Assembly: GCA_963665505.1 (NCBI GenBank) | Contig: OY762275.1 | Span: 1,240,001-1,304,000 of the forward strand | Origin: QANA01 sp963665505 | GTDB taxonomy: Bacteria; Bacillota; Clostridia; Christensenellales; Christensenellaceae | Reading direction: 5' to 3' | Length of the DNA: 64,000 nt | Shown: positions 33,657-42,366 of the stretch, one piece after another | Numbering within the stretch: the stretch's first letter is position 1 | Layout of the letters: each line of letters opens with the position of its first letter | Made by a program: the position numbers and the translations under genes | Notes under the pieces: model-generated | Seen by the model: the letters and a program-made list of their open reading frames with translations, nothing else | Databases searched by the model: none | Told to the model about the DNA's origin: nothing

Positions 33657-33935
33657 TCAGTTTTCCTCCTGTTTTTCTTTATTTTTCCAATACTTGCTTC
33701 CATCCGGCACGCGCTTCAGATAACCGGTTTCGATCAGGCCCCGGCGCAGCAGGAAATAGTCCCCAAAAGTATGCCACTTTTCCAGAATGGCATTTACCTC
33801 TTTTTCTGTATAGTTTTTATCGTATAGAAATTTATCCGCCAGATACGCATACGCAAGCATCTTCAACGTATATTTCCCCGGCCACTGTTTGAGCCTTCCT
33901 TCTTCGTCTAAATACCGTTCTATTCCTTTTGGCAT
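33657..33935 (-). CDS. DUF2087 domain protein
   Basis: A 92-aa protein made almost wholly of a DUF2087 domain: YLDEEGRLKQWPGK near the N-terminus, YTEKEVNAILEKWHTFGDYFLLRRGLIETGYLKR in the middle and GSKYW at the end. The domain is often fused to ArsR-type regulators and resembles a winged-helix fold; here it stands alone. Function unknown. ATG with SD AAAGGA. It lies about 60 bases after the methyltransferase gene on the same strand and may be co-transcribed. Confidence 0.85.
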   Translation of the reverse strand: MPKGIERYLDEEGRLKQWPGKYTLKMLAYAYLADKFLYDKNYTEKEVNAILEKWHTFGDYFLLRRGLIETGYLKRVPDGSKYWKNKEKQEEN

Positions 33936-33998
33936 TGTTTTTCCTTTCTGTTTTATATATTTGTTAGGAACAAAGACCGTTCGTATAGGGGCAAGCTG

Positions 33999-34751
33999 TC
34001 AGTTCGCCGCTTTTTTTGCATCCACACGGATGCGGCGGTAGTCCGCATACCAGGTACCTTCTCTCCAAAGGAACGGCGCCAACTTTTCCTCCATTGCGAG
34101 AAGGACCGCGTTTCTTTCCGCCGGCGCGAGCGCGGCGATATCTTCTGCAAAAAACTGTGTGACCCAATTCCTTAAGCCAACCCGTCCGTCTTTGAGTGCG
34201 GTGGGGCGGTCGAACTCCACGACGGAAGACACTTGAAACCCCGCCTGCTCCAACATTTTTGCATATTCTTCTTTTGTAGGGAAAAAGAACGGAGAAGTGT
34301 ATGTATAGTGATAGCCAAGGGCCGCTTCCGAAAAAGCCTGCTGTATCCGGGAGATATTTCCGTGTGCGCCGAATTCGCACAGGAGCCGCCCATTTTCTTT
34401 CAGCGCCGTACAGATACTTGCCAACAATGCGGCTTGGTCGGGGATCCAGTGAAACACCGCATTGGAAAACACCGTATCAAAATACGCCCGATAGGAAAGT
34501 TTTGTCGCATCCATTTGGTAAAAAGACAGGCTGGGATAGTTTTTCTTTGCCTGCCGTATCATGGCAGGGGAGGCATCTATGCCGATCACCTTTGCTCCCT
34601 TCTGGGAAAGCGCAACTGTCAGTTCTCCGGGACCGCACCCCAGGTCCAGCAGGACTTGTCCTTTGTCCCGGTTGACCAGATCGATCAGGGCTTTCCCATA
34701 TTCCGCTACGAATCCGTGTTTTTCTCTATATAGGTCGGCATTCCATTCCAT
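33999..34751 (-). CDS. Class I SAM-dependent methyltransferase
   Basis: A 250-aa protein with the SAM-binding motif LLDLGCGPGELTVAL (about 34-48), the acidic end of strand 2 in VIGIDASPAMI, and VFSNAVFHWIPD, which resembles trans-aconitate methyltransferase (Tam). The C-terminal half has a WVTQFFAED-type helix also seen in that group. The substrate is uncertain; many clostridial relatives are unassigned. ATG behind GGGGGTC. A promoter candidate lies about 190 bases upstream. Confidence 0.85.
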   Translation of the reverse strand: MEWNADLYREKHGFVAEYGKALIDLVNRDKGQVLLDLGCGPGELTVALSQKGAKVIGIDASPAMIRQAKKNYPSLSFYQMDATKLSYRAYFDTVFSNAVFHWIPDQAALLASICTALKENGRLLCEFGAHGNISRIQQAFSEAALGYHYTYTSPFFFPTKEEYAKMLEQAGFQVSSVVEFDRPTALKDGRVGLRNWVTQFFAEDIAALAPAERNAVLLAMEEKLAPFLWREGTWYADYRRIRVDAKKAAN

Positions 34752-35017
34752 GATAGACCCCCGCTTTTTATTTTTCTACGATAGCACCGGCTTCCAAAGG
34801 ATATTCACAGCAACCGGGATTTGACACGGCCCCTTATCCTAAACGGAGTTTCCGAATTCCCGAACCGGATCCGGAATCACCGTTTCTTTTGCCTTTTTAT
34901 GCTGTTCTGCCGCTAAAAAAGGGGCGGGCAGCATACCGGGCCGCAATGTATAAAACAAATCCGGACCCTCCGTCAACAGATTTTCCCTGTTTTAGCGGGA
35001 TCCGGATGATGTGCGTC
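34752..35017. other. Gene-free region between the methyltransferase and tRNA-Leu
   Basis: No open frame looks coding. It holds a minus-strand promoter candidate (34947-34976) and, in the leader it would make, an imperfect G/C-rich hairpin around 34901-34932. No known riboswitch pattern is seen. Confidence 0.45.
34947..34976 (-). promoter_or_regulatory. Promoter candidate of the methyltransferase gene
   Basis: Minus strand: TTGACG (34976-34971), 18 bases, TATACA (34952-34947). Confidence 0.5.
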
Positions 35018-35101
35018 TGGTGCGGACGAAAGGGTTTGAACCTTCACGCCAAAGGCACCAGATCCTAAGTCTGGCGCGTCTGCCAATTCCGCCACGCCCG
35101 C
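35018..35101 (-). tRNA. tRNA-Leu (anticodon UAG)
   Basis: Class II tRNA with a long variable arm. Acceptor strands GCGGGCG (35101-35095) and CGTCCGC pair with one G-U; the anticodon arm is CCAGA-CTTAGGA-TCTGG, giving UAG; the T arm contains GGTTCAAACCC. CCA is encoded (35020-35018). Confidence 0.95.
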
Positions 35102-35146
35102 ATATGTCCAAGCACAAAAATATCATATAGTAGGTATAAAAAAAAG

Positions 35147-35380
35147 TCAAGGCACGGTTTCTTCCTGCTGCCGGTCAAGGAAATCTTCCAGTTCCTGCAG
35201 CTTTGTTTTCAGGTCTGCAATATTCTTCCGGACCTGCGCATGCTCTGTCTTTTTGTTCGAAGGGGCAAGCGCGATTTGCAGGTTCAGTTTGCGCGCCGCA
35301 TTCAAGAGTAACCGGCTATACGTCAAAAGATCGGGAGGCGGATTCAATTCAAAATTGGGGGATGCTTCTTCTTTTTTCAT
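35147..35380 (-). CDS. Small hypothetical protein with C-terminal coiled coil
   Basis: A 77-aa hydrophilic protein. Residues 1-17 are acidic and Pro-rich (NPPPD), then an Ala/Leu-rich helix and a C-terminal heptad-like stretch (about 45-72: VRKNIADLKTKLQELEDFL). I do not recognise a family. A TATAAT sequence lies 24-29 bases upstream on the minus strand; the SD (GGTGA) is modest. It lies 45 bases upstream of tRNA-Leu on the same strand. Real but weakly supported. Confidence 0.5.
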   Translation of the reverse strand: MKKEEASPNFELNPPPDLLTYSRLLLNAARKLNLQIALAPSNKKTEHAQVRKNIADLKTKLQELEDFLDRQQEETVP

Positions 35381-35414
35381 ATATTCACCATGATTCGTAT
35401 TTTATTATAGTATA

Positions 35415-35444
35415 GGCGGGTATATCTTTCAAGATATGCCCGCC
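35415..35444 (-). terminator. Hairpin after the 129-aa membrane protein gene
   Basis: 14-bp stem with one U-G pair (35415-35428 with 35431-35444), core GGCGGG/CCCGCC. The T run is weak, so it may be a terminator or a stability hairpin. Confidence 0.55.
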
Positions 35445-35450
35445 GGCCGC

Positions 35451-35840
35451 CTATTCTTTAAAACTGTTTATGACCGATTCTATCTGCATTGCAAACAGGT
35501 AGGCCATATACAGGAAGGAAAGGCTACACAGAAACGTCGCAGCGGTCCCCGTCAGTTGATTTTTATATGTTGTGGCGGCAAATACCGAGCAGAGAAGAGA
35601 TGCTGTTGAAAACGCGGTGATACGGACGCCATATTCCCGTAGGGACCAAATGAGGCCGAGAGATTTGCCCGTAGTCGCATAGATAGAGAGCATCAGTTCC
35701 AAAAACAATACCACCGCGGAAAAGACCGATATCCCATACGTTATGGAAGATCCGATCAGGATATACTTTGAAGCCCGGAGCGCGGCAAGCCCTATGCTCA
35801 GAACTGTGCACAGGATGAATGGTATACTCTTTTTTTTCAT
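35451..35840 (-). CDS. Hypothetical four-helix membrane protein
   Basis: A 129-aa protein with four hydrophobic segments (about 5-25, 30-52, 66-86 and 95-118). No domain is recognised. I start at the ATG at 35840, which an AAGGA SD (35855-35851) precedes at a suitable distance; the in-frame GTG at 35849 is too near the SD. Single gene divergent from the DUF6572-like gene. Confidence 0.6.
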   Translation of the reverse strand: MKKKSIPFILCTVLSIGLAALRASKYILIGSSITYGISVFSAVVLFLELMLSIYATTGKSLGLIWSLREYGVRITAFSTASLLCSVFAATTYKNQLTGTAATFLCSLSFLYMAYLFAMQIESVINSFKE

Positions 35841-36000
35841 TGTATTCACTTCCTTATGATTGTTCGTGTACAGATACGTTTTATACTTATACTAATTAAT
35901 ATGCGGGAATACACCGCTCTGTGTGGTTTTCTTTTGATTTGCAAAACCGCGGGCGGATTTGCTATAATGTGTTGTACAGTGAGCAAAGGAAACGTTTTTT

Positions 36001-36345
36001 ATGGCAGTGACAAACCCAGATTCCATAGATGGCATCCAGATAAACAAGCAAACAGGCGCAGCTCTGCTCCTCATCCGGGACGACCTCGGATGGAGCGAAA
36101 AAGTAGAATACGCACACCTGATGGCACTCCAGAATAAGGTCAATCTATACGTCGATTTTGTCGAAAGCGGCCGTCTGTTTTCAGAGATGCCCGCAGCGAA
36201 AAAACGGCCGGTCGAGATCCTGGTCGTCTTCTCGCACGCGCCGACCGCTCAAGGGGAAGAATTCTTCCGCGTAGTCAATGATATATTAAAAGATACGGAT
36301 ATCCGGCTTTCTTATCGGGTAGAGGAAACAGAGGCACAGCAGTAA
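36001..36345 (+). CDS. DUF6572-like protein
   Basis: A 114-aa protein of unknown function. The N-terminal PDSIDGIQINKQTGAALLLIRDDLGWSE pattern, followed by HLMALQNKVNLYVDFVESGRL, matches my memory of the DUF6572 family (a small alpha/beta domain that begins with an I-D-x-I-x-I-D strand). It lies 38 bases before thiN on the same strand. No functional link is evident. SD AAAGGAAA precedes the ATG. Confidence 0.65.
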   Translation: MAVTNPDSIDGIQINKQTGAALLLIRDDLGWSEKVEYAHLMALQNKVNLYVDFVESGRLFSEMPAAKKRPVEILVVFSHAPTAQGEEFFRVVNDILKDTDIRLSYRVEETEAQQ

Positions 36346-36383
36346 CATGTTCTTTACCGTCGCCGGAAGAAGGGTGTTCTTCT

Positions 36384-37022
36384 ATGTATGAAAAAATTTG
36401 TCATGTGATCGGCGCGGGGGATTTTTTCGATCGGCCGATCATCCCTGCAAAGGACGACTATACCATCGCGGTGGATGGGGGATACCGCTATACGCAAAAG
36501 ATCGGGCTGAAAACCGATATGCTCATCGGTGATTTCGATTCTCTGCCCGAAAAACCCGTGCACCCCAATATCGTCCTGCTGCCTAAGGAAAAAGACGATA
36601 CCGATATGCTCGTCGCCCTGCGGCGCGGGCTTTCCCTTGGGTTTCGCGTATTCTATATCTACGGAGGGACGGGCGGCCGGTTGGAACATACCTTGGCCAA
36701 TATTCAGTGCCTGGCGTATCTTTCAAAAAAGCAGGCACGGGGGTATCTCTTTGGGGAAAGCACCGTGACCACCGCCCTGACGGATACCGCCATCATATTT
36801 GGGCCAAATTACCGGGGCTATGTTTCCATGTTTTCACACAGCGATGTTTCCTATGGGGTTTCTATTCGCTGCCTGAAGTACGAACTGGACAATGTCCGCC
36901 TCACCAATGAATTCCCGCTTGGCATCAGCAACGAATTCACCGGACAAGAAAGCAGCATATCCGTAAAAAAAGGTACGCTGCTCATCCTCTTTCCGTATTT
37001 AAAGAGCGAATTTCATAAATAA
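36384..37022 (+). CDS. thiN: Thiamine pyrophosphokinase
   Basis: Makes thiamine diphosphate from thiamine and ATP. The 212-aa protein has IAVDGGYRYTQKIGLKTDMLIGDFDSL (about 29-55), EKDDTDMLVAL and the GGTGGRLEHTLANIQ segment, all standard for ThiN; the second domain is the beta-sandwich that closes the site. In Bacillus thiN sits just before spoVM; here it is about 7 kb away, so that part of the synteny is broken. SD GAAGGG. Confidence 0.93.
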   Translation: MYEKICHVIGAGDFFDRPIIPAKDDYTIAVDGGYRYTQKIGLKTDMLIGDFDSLPEKPVHPNIVLLPKEKDDTDMLVALRRGLSLGFRVFYIYGGTGGRLEHTLANIQCLAYLSKKQARGYLFGESTVTTALTDTAIIFGPNYRGYVSMFSHSDVSYGVSIRCLKYELDNVRLTNEFPLGISNEFTGQESSISVKKGTLLILFPYLKSEFHK

Positions 37023-37056
37023 AAATGCTTTTTCCGTTATATATGGGGTAAATAGT

Positions 37057-37725
37057 ATGCAGAGGATCTCTTTTCGCGCAGCCATTTTCGATCTGGATGG
37101 CACAATCCTGGATTCTATGGGGCTATGGAATAAAATAGGCGCCGATTTTTTGGCAAAACGAAATCTGGCGCTGCCGCCCGGATATGCAAAAGAACTGTAC
37201 CCAAGGGATTTCCGGCAGGCAGCCGCTTATACGATACGCCTGTTTGGGTTACAGGAAAAACCGGAAGCAATCATGGAAGAGTGGAACAGGCTGGCCCTTT
37301 ATGCGTATGGCCACACGATCCCTTTGAAACCATATGCAAAAGAATATCTTGTGCTTCTCCATTCCCTGGGAATCAAGTTGGGCGTTGCAACCAGTCTTCC
37401 CAAACTCCTGTATGAACCGGTCCTTTTGAAGCACGGCCTATATGAATTGTTTGACGCATGTTGTTCTACCGAAGAGGTAGGAAAGGGGAAAGACTGGCCG
37501 GACATATTCCTTTTGGCCGCCCGCCGCCTTTGTGTGCACCCGCAGGACTGCATCGTATTGGAAGACACGCTACAGGGCGTGCGCAGTGCCAAAAAGACAG
37601 GCATGCGGGTTTTTGGCGTATATGACCGCTATGCAGAGGCAGACCGTCTTCGGATCGAACAGGCTGCCGACGGATATCTGTATTCTCTGTCTGAAGCGCC
37701 GCTTCCGCGGCCGCAGGCACAATAA
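37057..37725 (+). CDS. HAD-superfamily hydrolase, subfamily IA
   Basis: A 222-aa phosphatase of the phosphoglycolate phosphatase/beta-phosphoglucomutase type. Motif I is FDLDGTILDS (about 10-19) with the nucleophile and acid Asp; motif II lies at GVATSLPK; the motif III Lys lies in GKGKDWPDIF; motif IV is VLEDTLQGV. The helical cap sits between motifs I and II. The substrate cannot be deduced. It follows thiN by 34 bases and converges on thrB. Confidence 0.88.
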   Translation: MQRISFRAAIFDLDGTILDSMGLWNKIGADFLAKRNLALPPGYAKELYPRDFRQAAAYTIRLFGLQEKPEAIMEEWNRLALYAYGHTIPLKPYAKEYLVLLHSLGIKLGVATSLPKLLYEPVLLKHGLYELFDACCSTEEVGKGKDWPDIFLLAARRLCVHPQDCIVLEDTLQGVRSAKKTGMRVFGVYDRYAEADRLRIEQAADGYLYSLSEAPLPRPQAQ

Positions 37726-37728
37726 CAT

Positions 37729-38628
37729 TCATACATTTTCGATATAGGCACCGGTCTTGTCCAGCTCCACGGGGATAACCCTCCATTCGCCGGGAATACC
37801 TTTTAGCGCATCCCCAAACAAACGGGTAAAATCTGCCAGCTTTTTTTTATTTACAAAAGTAATCATGCTGGGGCCCGCGCCCGAAAGGCAGGCGCCGTAG
37901 GCGCCCAGGCGCCGGGCAGCCTGTACGATATCGTCAAACCCCGGAATAAAGTGTTTTCTGTACGGTTGATGCAGCCTGTCCTCTAACGCCTGGTCCAGCA
38001 GAGTATATTCGCCGGAATACAGCGCAGAGATCAACAGCGCCATACAGGCGATGTTGTTCACCGCATCGACCATCGGCAACAGGGCGGGCAGGACTTTCCT
38101 GGAATCTTTTGTCTTGAGCGAAAGTTTAGGAACAGCGATGCAGACGGCAAGATCTTCTTTTAGGGGTATCCGATGGGTAAACATAGCGTTCCCATTCTTT
38201 CGGCTGATGCAAAAGCCGCCATATAAAACCGGTGCCGCATTATCGGGATGTCCTTCCAATGCGGTCGCAATCTCCAGCATTTCCTTCTTGGAAAGATCTG
38301 CTTGCAGCACGTTGTCTGCAATCAGGATACCGCCCACAATGCAGGCGGCGGAACTCCCAAGGCCGCTCGCCATAGGGATCCTGTTGTATTGCCGTAGATG
38401 CAACGGCGGCAGTTTTTTGCCCAATATTTCCGCCGTTTTTACGGCGGCGACATATACCAGGTTTGTTGCGTCGCAGGGAATAGCGTCGTTCGGCGTCACC
38501 TGTTCTATGATAAGCGGACCCTGTGAAACGGAAAAATCAATCGTATTGAATAGAGAAAGAGAAAGCCCCGCCACATCAAATCCAACCCCTATATTTGCAC
38601 TGCTGGCCGGTATATGTACCTTTACCAT
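37729..38628 (-). CDS. thrB: Homoserine kinase
   Basis: Phosphorylates homoserine for threonine synthesis. The 299-aa GHMP-kinase protein has PASSANIGVGFDVAGLSL at the N-terminus, ATP-binding PMASGLGSSAACIVGG (about 84-99), GHPDNAAPVLYGG and a C-terminal GAYGACLSGAGPSM motif. SD AGGAG before the ATG on the minus strand. It is not next to hom (9.8 kb) or to a thrC gene. Its end is four bases from the HAD gene, convergent. Confidence 0.96.
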   Translation of the reverse strand: MVKVHIPASSANIGVGFDVAGLSLSLFNTIDFSVSQGPLIIEQVTPNDAIPCDATNLVYVAAVKTAEILGKKLPPLHLRQYNRIPMASGLGSSAACIVGGILIADNVLQADLSKKEMLEIATALEGHPDNAAPVLYGGFCISRKNGNAMFTHRIPLKEDLAVCIAVPKLSLKTKDSRKVLPALLPMVDAVNNIACMALLISALYSGEYTLLDQALEDRLHQPYRKHFIPGFDDIVQAARRLGAYGACLSGAGPSMITFVNKKKLADFTRLFGDALKGIPGEWRVIPVELDKTGAYIENV

Positions 38629-38762
38629 ATGTTACTCCTATGATGCGTTCAATATATAGAGTATAACATGAATTTTGCAGAACGAAATCAAAATATTAAA
38701 AAATATATCGCCGTACCCAAATAAAAGCTTTTTAAAAAGTTGTTTATTTTTAATGATAAATC

Positions 38763-38771
38763 TGATATGAT
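38763..38771 (+). promoter_or_regulatory. Extended -10 promoter candidate of the EF-G-like gene
   Basis: TGATATGAT (38763-38771) within an AT-rich 245-base gap; the -35 is weak. The remaining gap is AT-rich and shows no gene. Confidence 0.5.
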
Positions 38772-38873
38772 TTAACATGTAGGTATTTTTCCTTTTGTCT
38801 GTTTTTTCGCATATTATTTTTTTAATTTTCTATAAATACGCTATTTGTATACGAATGGAATGGGAGGATACTC

Positions 38874-40955
38874 ATGAAGGTTTACGATGCCGCAAACATT
38901 AAAAACATCGCTGTTGTTGGCCATGGTGGGGACGGGAAAACCACGCTCGTTGAAAGTTTCCTATATGATTCCGGTGCACTGGAACGTAAAGGGAGAGTGG
39001 AAGACGGCAATACGACAACAGACTATGATCCTGAAGAAATAAGAAGGCATTTTTCTCTTTCGGCCGCGTTGGCACCCGTAGAATGGAAAGGCTGTAAACT
39101 GAACTTCATCGATGCGCCCGGATATTTTGATTTCGTAGGCGAGGCGATTGAAGCTTATTATCTGGCGGATTCCGCCCTCATACTCATCAATGCTTCCGCA
39201 GGGCTGGAGGTCGGGACAGAAAAAGCATACATATATTGTAAAAAAGCATCCAAGCCAATGGCTTTTGTTGTAAACCAAATGGATAAGGAACATGCGGATT
39301 TCATCAAAATCATCCATGCCATGCGGGAGAAATTTGGTGCGGGCGTTACGCCATTGCAAGTACCCATCCTTACGGGCAATGCATACCAGGGATATATCGA
39401 TATCCTCGAGAATACCGCATATACCTTCCATAAAGATAGCCTCCAGACAACGGAGATCCCCAAAGAAATGAAGGCCCTGGTCGAAGAATACAGGGAAACT
39501 TTGATCGAGAACGCAGCAAGCAGCGACGATGCGCTCATGGAAAAATATTTCGAAGGAGAAGCATTGGAAAAGGAAGATATCCTTTCCGGGCTGAATGAGG
39601 GAATGCGAAACCTGGAGATCTTGCCCGTATTCGTTTGTTCCGCGTTTATGGATTACGGTGTGAGAGAACTGCTCGATGGTCTGCTTATGCTGATGCCCTA
39701 CGCCTCCGAAGCCAAGCCTGTCCATGCCCTCGATGCCCAAAAACAGGACATCGAAGTTTCGGTCATGGATGACGGGCCGTTCGCCGCGCAAATTTACAAA
39801 ACAATCGCCGACCAGTTTGTCGGCAAGATCAGTATCATTAAAGTTTTAAGAGGTTCTCTTAAAAACGAGACGCCCATTTACAATGTGAATTTTGATAAAT
39901 CTGAGAAATTCAGCAATCTGGCCGTTATGACAGGGAAAAACCTCTCTTCTGTCGATGTCCTGCATGCGGGAGACATCGGCGCTCTTACCAAACTACAATA
40001 TTCCGTAACGGGGGATACCTTGGCGGATCCTGCGGATAAAATTCAGTTCGATCCCCCTGTGTTCGAGGCCCCTTCCATTTCCTTTGCAGTGAGCGCCAAA
40101 AACCAGGGAGAAGAGGAGAAAGTCTTCTCCGGGCTGCACAGACTGGAAGAGGAAGACCCGACTTTCACAGTCGGCAAAAATGCAGAGACAGGGGATATGC
40201 TCTTGAACGGCATCGGCGAAATGCACCTGGACGTCATATGCAGAAAACTTAAAAACAAGTTCGGCGTGGAGGCCGTATTAAAAGAACCTAAGGTGGCATA
40301 CCGTGAAACCATCAAAAAAATGGCCGAGGCGGAAGGCAAGCATAAAAAGCAGTCCGGCGGCGCAGGGCAGTATGGTGTCGTAAAGATCCGCTTTGAGCCT
40401 ATAACGGATGGGTCTGCCGATTTTGAATTTGTCAATGCGATCGTCGGCGGCGTCGTACCCAGAGAATTTATCCCTGCGGTCGAAAAAGGCCTGCGTGAAA
40501 GTATAACCCAGGGTGTGCTGGCCGGGTACCCAATGGTAAATATCCGGGCGACATTGTTCGATGGCAAATACCACCCGGTGGATTCAAAAGAAGTCGCCTT
40601 CAAATCTGCCGCCCGGCTTGCCTATAAAGCCGCCTGTACGGAAGCCGACCCGATCTTGCTGGAGCCGATTGAAAAAGTGGAAGTCCATGTGCCCGACGAG
40701 TACATGGGCGATATCATCGGCGATCTGAACCGCCGGCGGGGCCGGATCCTGGGTATGAACCCTTGCGAAGAGGGACAGCAGATCGTCGCGGAAGTGCCTA
40801 TGTGCGAGATGACAAAATATGCGACCGACCTGCGTTCCATGACGCAAGCCAGAGGTTCCTTCCGAACCGAATTCCTGCGGTATGAAGAAATACCGGCACA
40901 GCTTATGGCCAAAGTGATAGAAGAGGCCAAAAAGGCAGCAGAGAACGATAAATAA
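38874..40955 (+). CDS. Elongation factor G-like GTPase (EF-G paralogue)
   Basis: A 693-aa protein with all five EF-G domains. GTPase motifs differ from translational EF-G: G1 is GHGGDGKT (16-23), G3 is DAPGYFDF (80-87) so the catalytic His of DTPGH is Tyr84 here, and G4 is NQMD (134-137) instead of NKMD. This set is typical of the EF-G-like subfamily found beside the true FusA in Clostridia and other groups. No rpsL/rpsG/tufA neighbours, as expected for a paralogue. Function is unsettled: ribosome-associated, recycling or stress roles have been proposed for related EF-G2 proteins. SD GGGAGGA. Confidence 0.92.
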   Translation: MKVYDAANIKNIAVVGHGGDGKTTLVESFLYDSGALERKGRVEDGNTTTDYDPEEIRRHFSLSAALAPVEWKGCKLNFIDAPGYFDFVGEAIEAYYLADSALILINASAGLEVGTEKAYIYCKKASKPMAFVVNQMDKEHADFIKIIHAMREKFGAGVTPLQVPILTGNAYQGYIDILENTAYTFHKDSLQTTEIPKEMKALVEEYRETLIENAASSDDALMEKYFEGEALEKEDILSGLNEGMRNLEILPVFVCSAFMDYGVRELLDGLLMLMPYASEAKPVHALDAQKQDIEVSVMDDGPFAAQIYKTIADQFVGKISIIKVLRGSLKNETPIYNVNFDKSEKFSNLAVMTGKNLSSVDVLHAGDIGALTKLQYSVTGDTLADPADKIQFDPPVFEAPSISFAVSAKNQGEEEKVFSGLHRLEEEDPTFTVGKNAETGDMLLNGIGEMHLDVICRKLKNKFGVEAVLKEPKVAYRETIKKMAEAEGKHKKQSGGAGQYGVVKIRFEPITDGSADFEFVNAIVGGVVPREFIPAVEKGLRESITQGVLAGYPMVNIRATLFDGKYHPVDSKEVAFKSAARLAYKAACTEADPILLEPIEKVEVHVPDEYMGDIIGDLNRRRGRILGMNPCEEGQQIVAEVPMCEMTKYATDLRSMTQARGSFRTEFLRYEEIPAQLMAKVIEEAKKAAENDK

Positions 40956-40960
40956 CGCAT

Positions 40961-40997
40961 AAAAGAGGCCGCGTAGTTCCATTACGCGGCCTCTTTT
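40961..40997. terminator. Bidirectional terminator between EF-G-like gene and tadA
   Basis: Perfect 15-bp stem AAAAGAGGCCGCGTA/TACGCGGCCTCTTTT (40961-40975 with 40983-40997), T tracts on both strands. Confidence 0.93.
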
Positions 40998-41051
40998 ATT
41001 TATGCACAGGAAAATGAAACGCCCTCCATTCTCAACATGCGAAAAGTATTT

Positions 41052-41531
41052 TCAGTTCTTTTTCTCCCTCCGTTTTTCGGAAAAATATTCTTTCAGCAGC
41101 AAAGAGCAGGGTTCTGTAAGGATACCGCCCGTCACTTCGGGTTTGTGGTTCAGGCCATATCTGTTCAGATCCAACAAACTGCCAAAAGCGCCTGCTTTTT
41201 TATCATATGCGCCGAAATATACTTTTTCTATACGTGCATTGACGATTGCGCCGGCACACATCGGGCAGGGTTCGAGCGTCACATACAGTTCGGCGCCGGT
41301 CAGGCGCCAGCCCCGGCACTTTTTCGCAGCCTTTGAAATCGCCAGGATCTCGGCGTGCGCGCAGGGATTTTTTTTGCTTTCCTTTTGGTTATGTGCTTTC
41401 GCGATCACTTTCCCATCCCGCACGATGATACAGCCGACGGGCACTTCATCGGTACGGCGGGCTTTTTTTGCTTCACGCAGCGCCATTCGCATGAATTTTT
41501 CCGGCAGGGTATCAAAGGAAGTATCCGGCAT
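41052..41531 (-). CDS. tadA: tRNA-specific adenosine deaminase
   Basis: Deaminates A34 to inosine in tRNA-Arg(ACG). The 159-aa protein has the zinc deaminase motifs: CAHAE with His59 and proton-shuttle Glu61, and EPCPMC with Cys89 and Cys92; NARIEKVYFGAYDKKAGAFGS follows as in TadA. The start overlaps nothing and lies three bases after the HAD gene upstream on the minus strand, so the two are coupled. Confidence 0.95.
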   Translation of the reverse strand: MPDTSFDTLPEKFMRMALREAKKARRTDEVPVGCIIVRDGKVIAKAHNQKESKKNPCAHAEILAISKAAKKCRGWRLTGAELYVTLEPCPMCAGAIVNARIEKVYFGAYDKKAGAFGSLLDLNRYGLNHKPEVTGGILTEPCSLLLKEYFSEKRREKKN

Positions 41532-41534
41532 ATC

Positions 41535-42341
41535 CTATTTCTCCAAAGCGGCCAGTATATCGGCAACGCTGTGCAGGATATAGTCGGGGCAGATGTGCGA
41601 TTCCTTGATATCTTCGAGGGAGATCTCGCCCGAAAGCACAGCGATCCCCACGATTCCGCCCGCCGCGGCCGTGGCAAGATCCGTATACATCCTGTCCCCG
41701 ACAATCGCCGTTTTTTCAGGGGCACTGTGGGCCACATCCAAAATATACTGTACCGTTTCCATATACGGCTTCCCGGTGAATTTGGCCATAACGCCGGTCG
41801 CATTTTCGATCATACGGCAGATCGAACCGCAATCCGGCAAAAATTCTCCGTTTTCGATCGGACATATTTTGTCTATATTGGTGGCAAGGAAGGGGACACC
41901 GTGCGCGATGAGCCGGCAAGCCGCCGTCACTTTTTCAAAAGTGAGCGTTGTATCAAACGCGACCACGACGGCATCTGCCGTTTTGCTATCTGCCGGCAGC
42001 AATTCGATGCCGGCGGCCGAGAATTGCGCCTGCAGGTCAGGCGTGCCCACCAGATAGATCTTAGGCGCATGCGGGTACCTCTGTTTCAGATAATGGATCA
42101 TGACATCGCCCGAAGTCATGATATTCTTTCTTTCAATTCCTTTGAATCCCAGCCGCTGCAATTTTTTCACATAGCTTTCCGGAGATTTCGAGGAATTGTT
42201 CGTAAAGAAAAAGAATTCCGTCCCGCGTTTTTGCAGTTCCTGAATCAAATCCAGAGCGCCCTCTATGGGCGTGTCCCCCAGATAGATGGTCCCATCCATG
42301 TCAAATACAAAACACTCTATTTTTTTTAAAGAAACAACCAT
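41535..42341 (-). CDS. HAD-IIA family phosphatase (NagD/4-nitrophenylphosphatase-like)
   Basis: A 268-aa protein with motif I VFDMDGTIYLGDTPIEGA, motif II FFFTNNSSKSPESY, a C2 cap, and motif IV AIVGDRMYTDL; FTGKPYMETVQYIL carries the motif III Lys. This is the NagD/AraL/YutF group, which removes phosphate from sugar phosphates and nucleotides. I prefer the ATG at 42341; the in-frame TTG at 42362 adds seven unlikely residues. Likely co-transcribed with the lipoprotein gene upstream (25 bases) and tadA downstream. Confidence 0.9.
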   Translation of the reverse strand: MVVSLKKIECFVFDMDGTIYLGDTPIEGALDLIQELQKRGTEFFFFTNNSSKSPESYVKKLQRLGFKGIERKNIMTSGDVMIHYLKQRYPHAPKIYLVGTPDLQAQFSAAGIELLPADSKTADAVVVAFDTTLTFEKVTAACRLIAHGVPFLATNIDKICPIENGEFLPDCGSICRMIENATGVMAKFTGKPYMETVQYILDVAHSAPEKTAIVGDRMYTDLATAAAGGIVGIAVLSGEISLEDIKESHICPDYILHSVADILAALEK

Positions 42342-42366
42342 GCTGCCGTATATCCTTTGCAATGTA

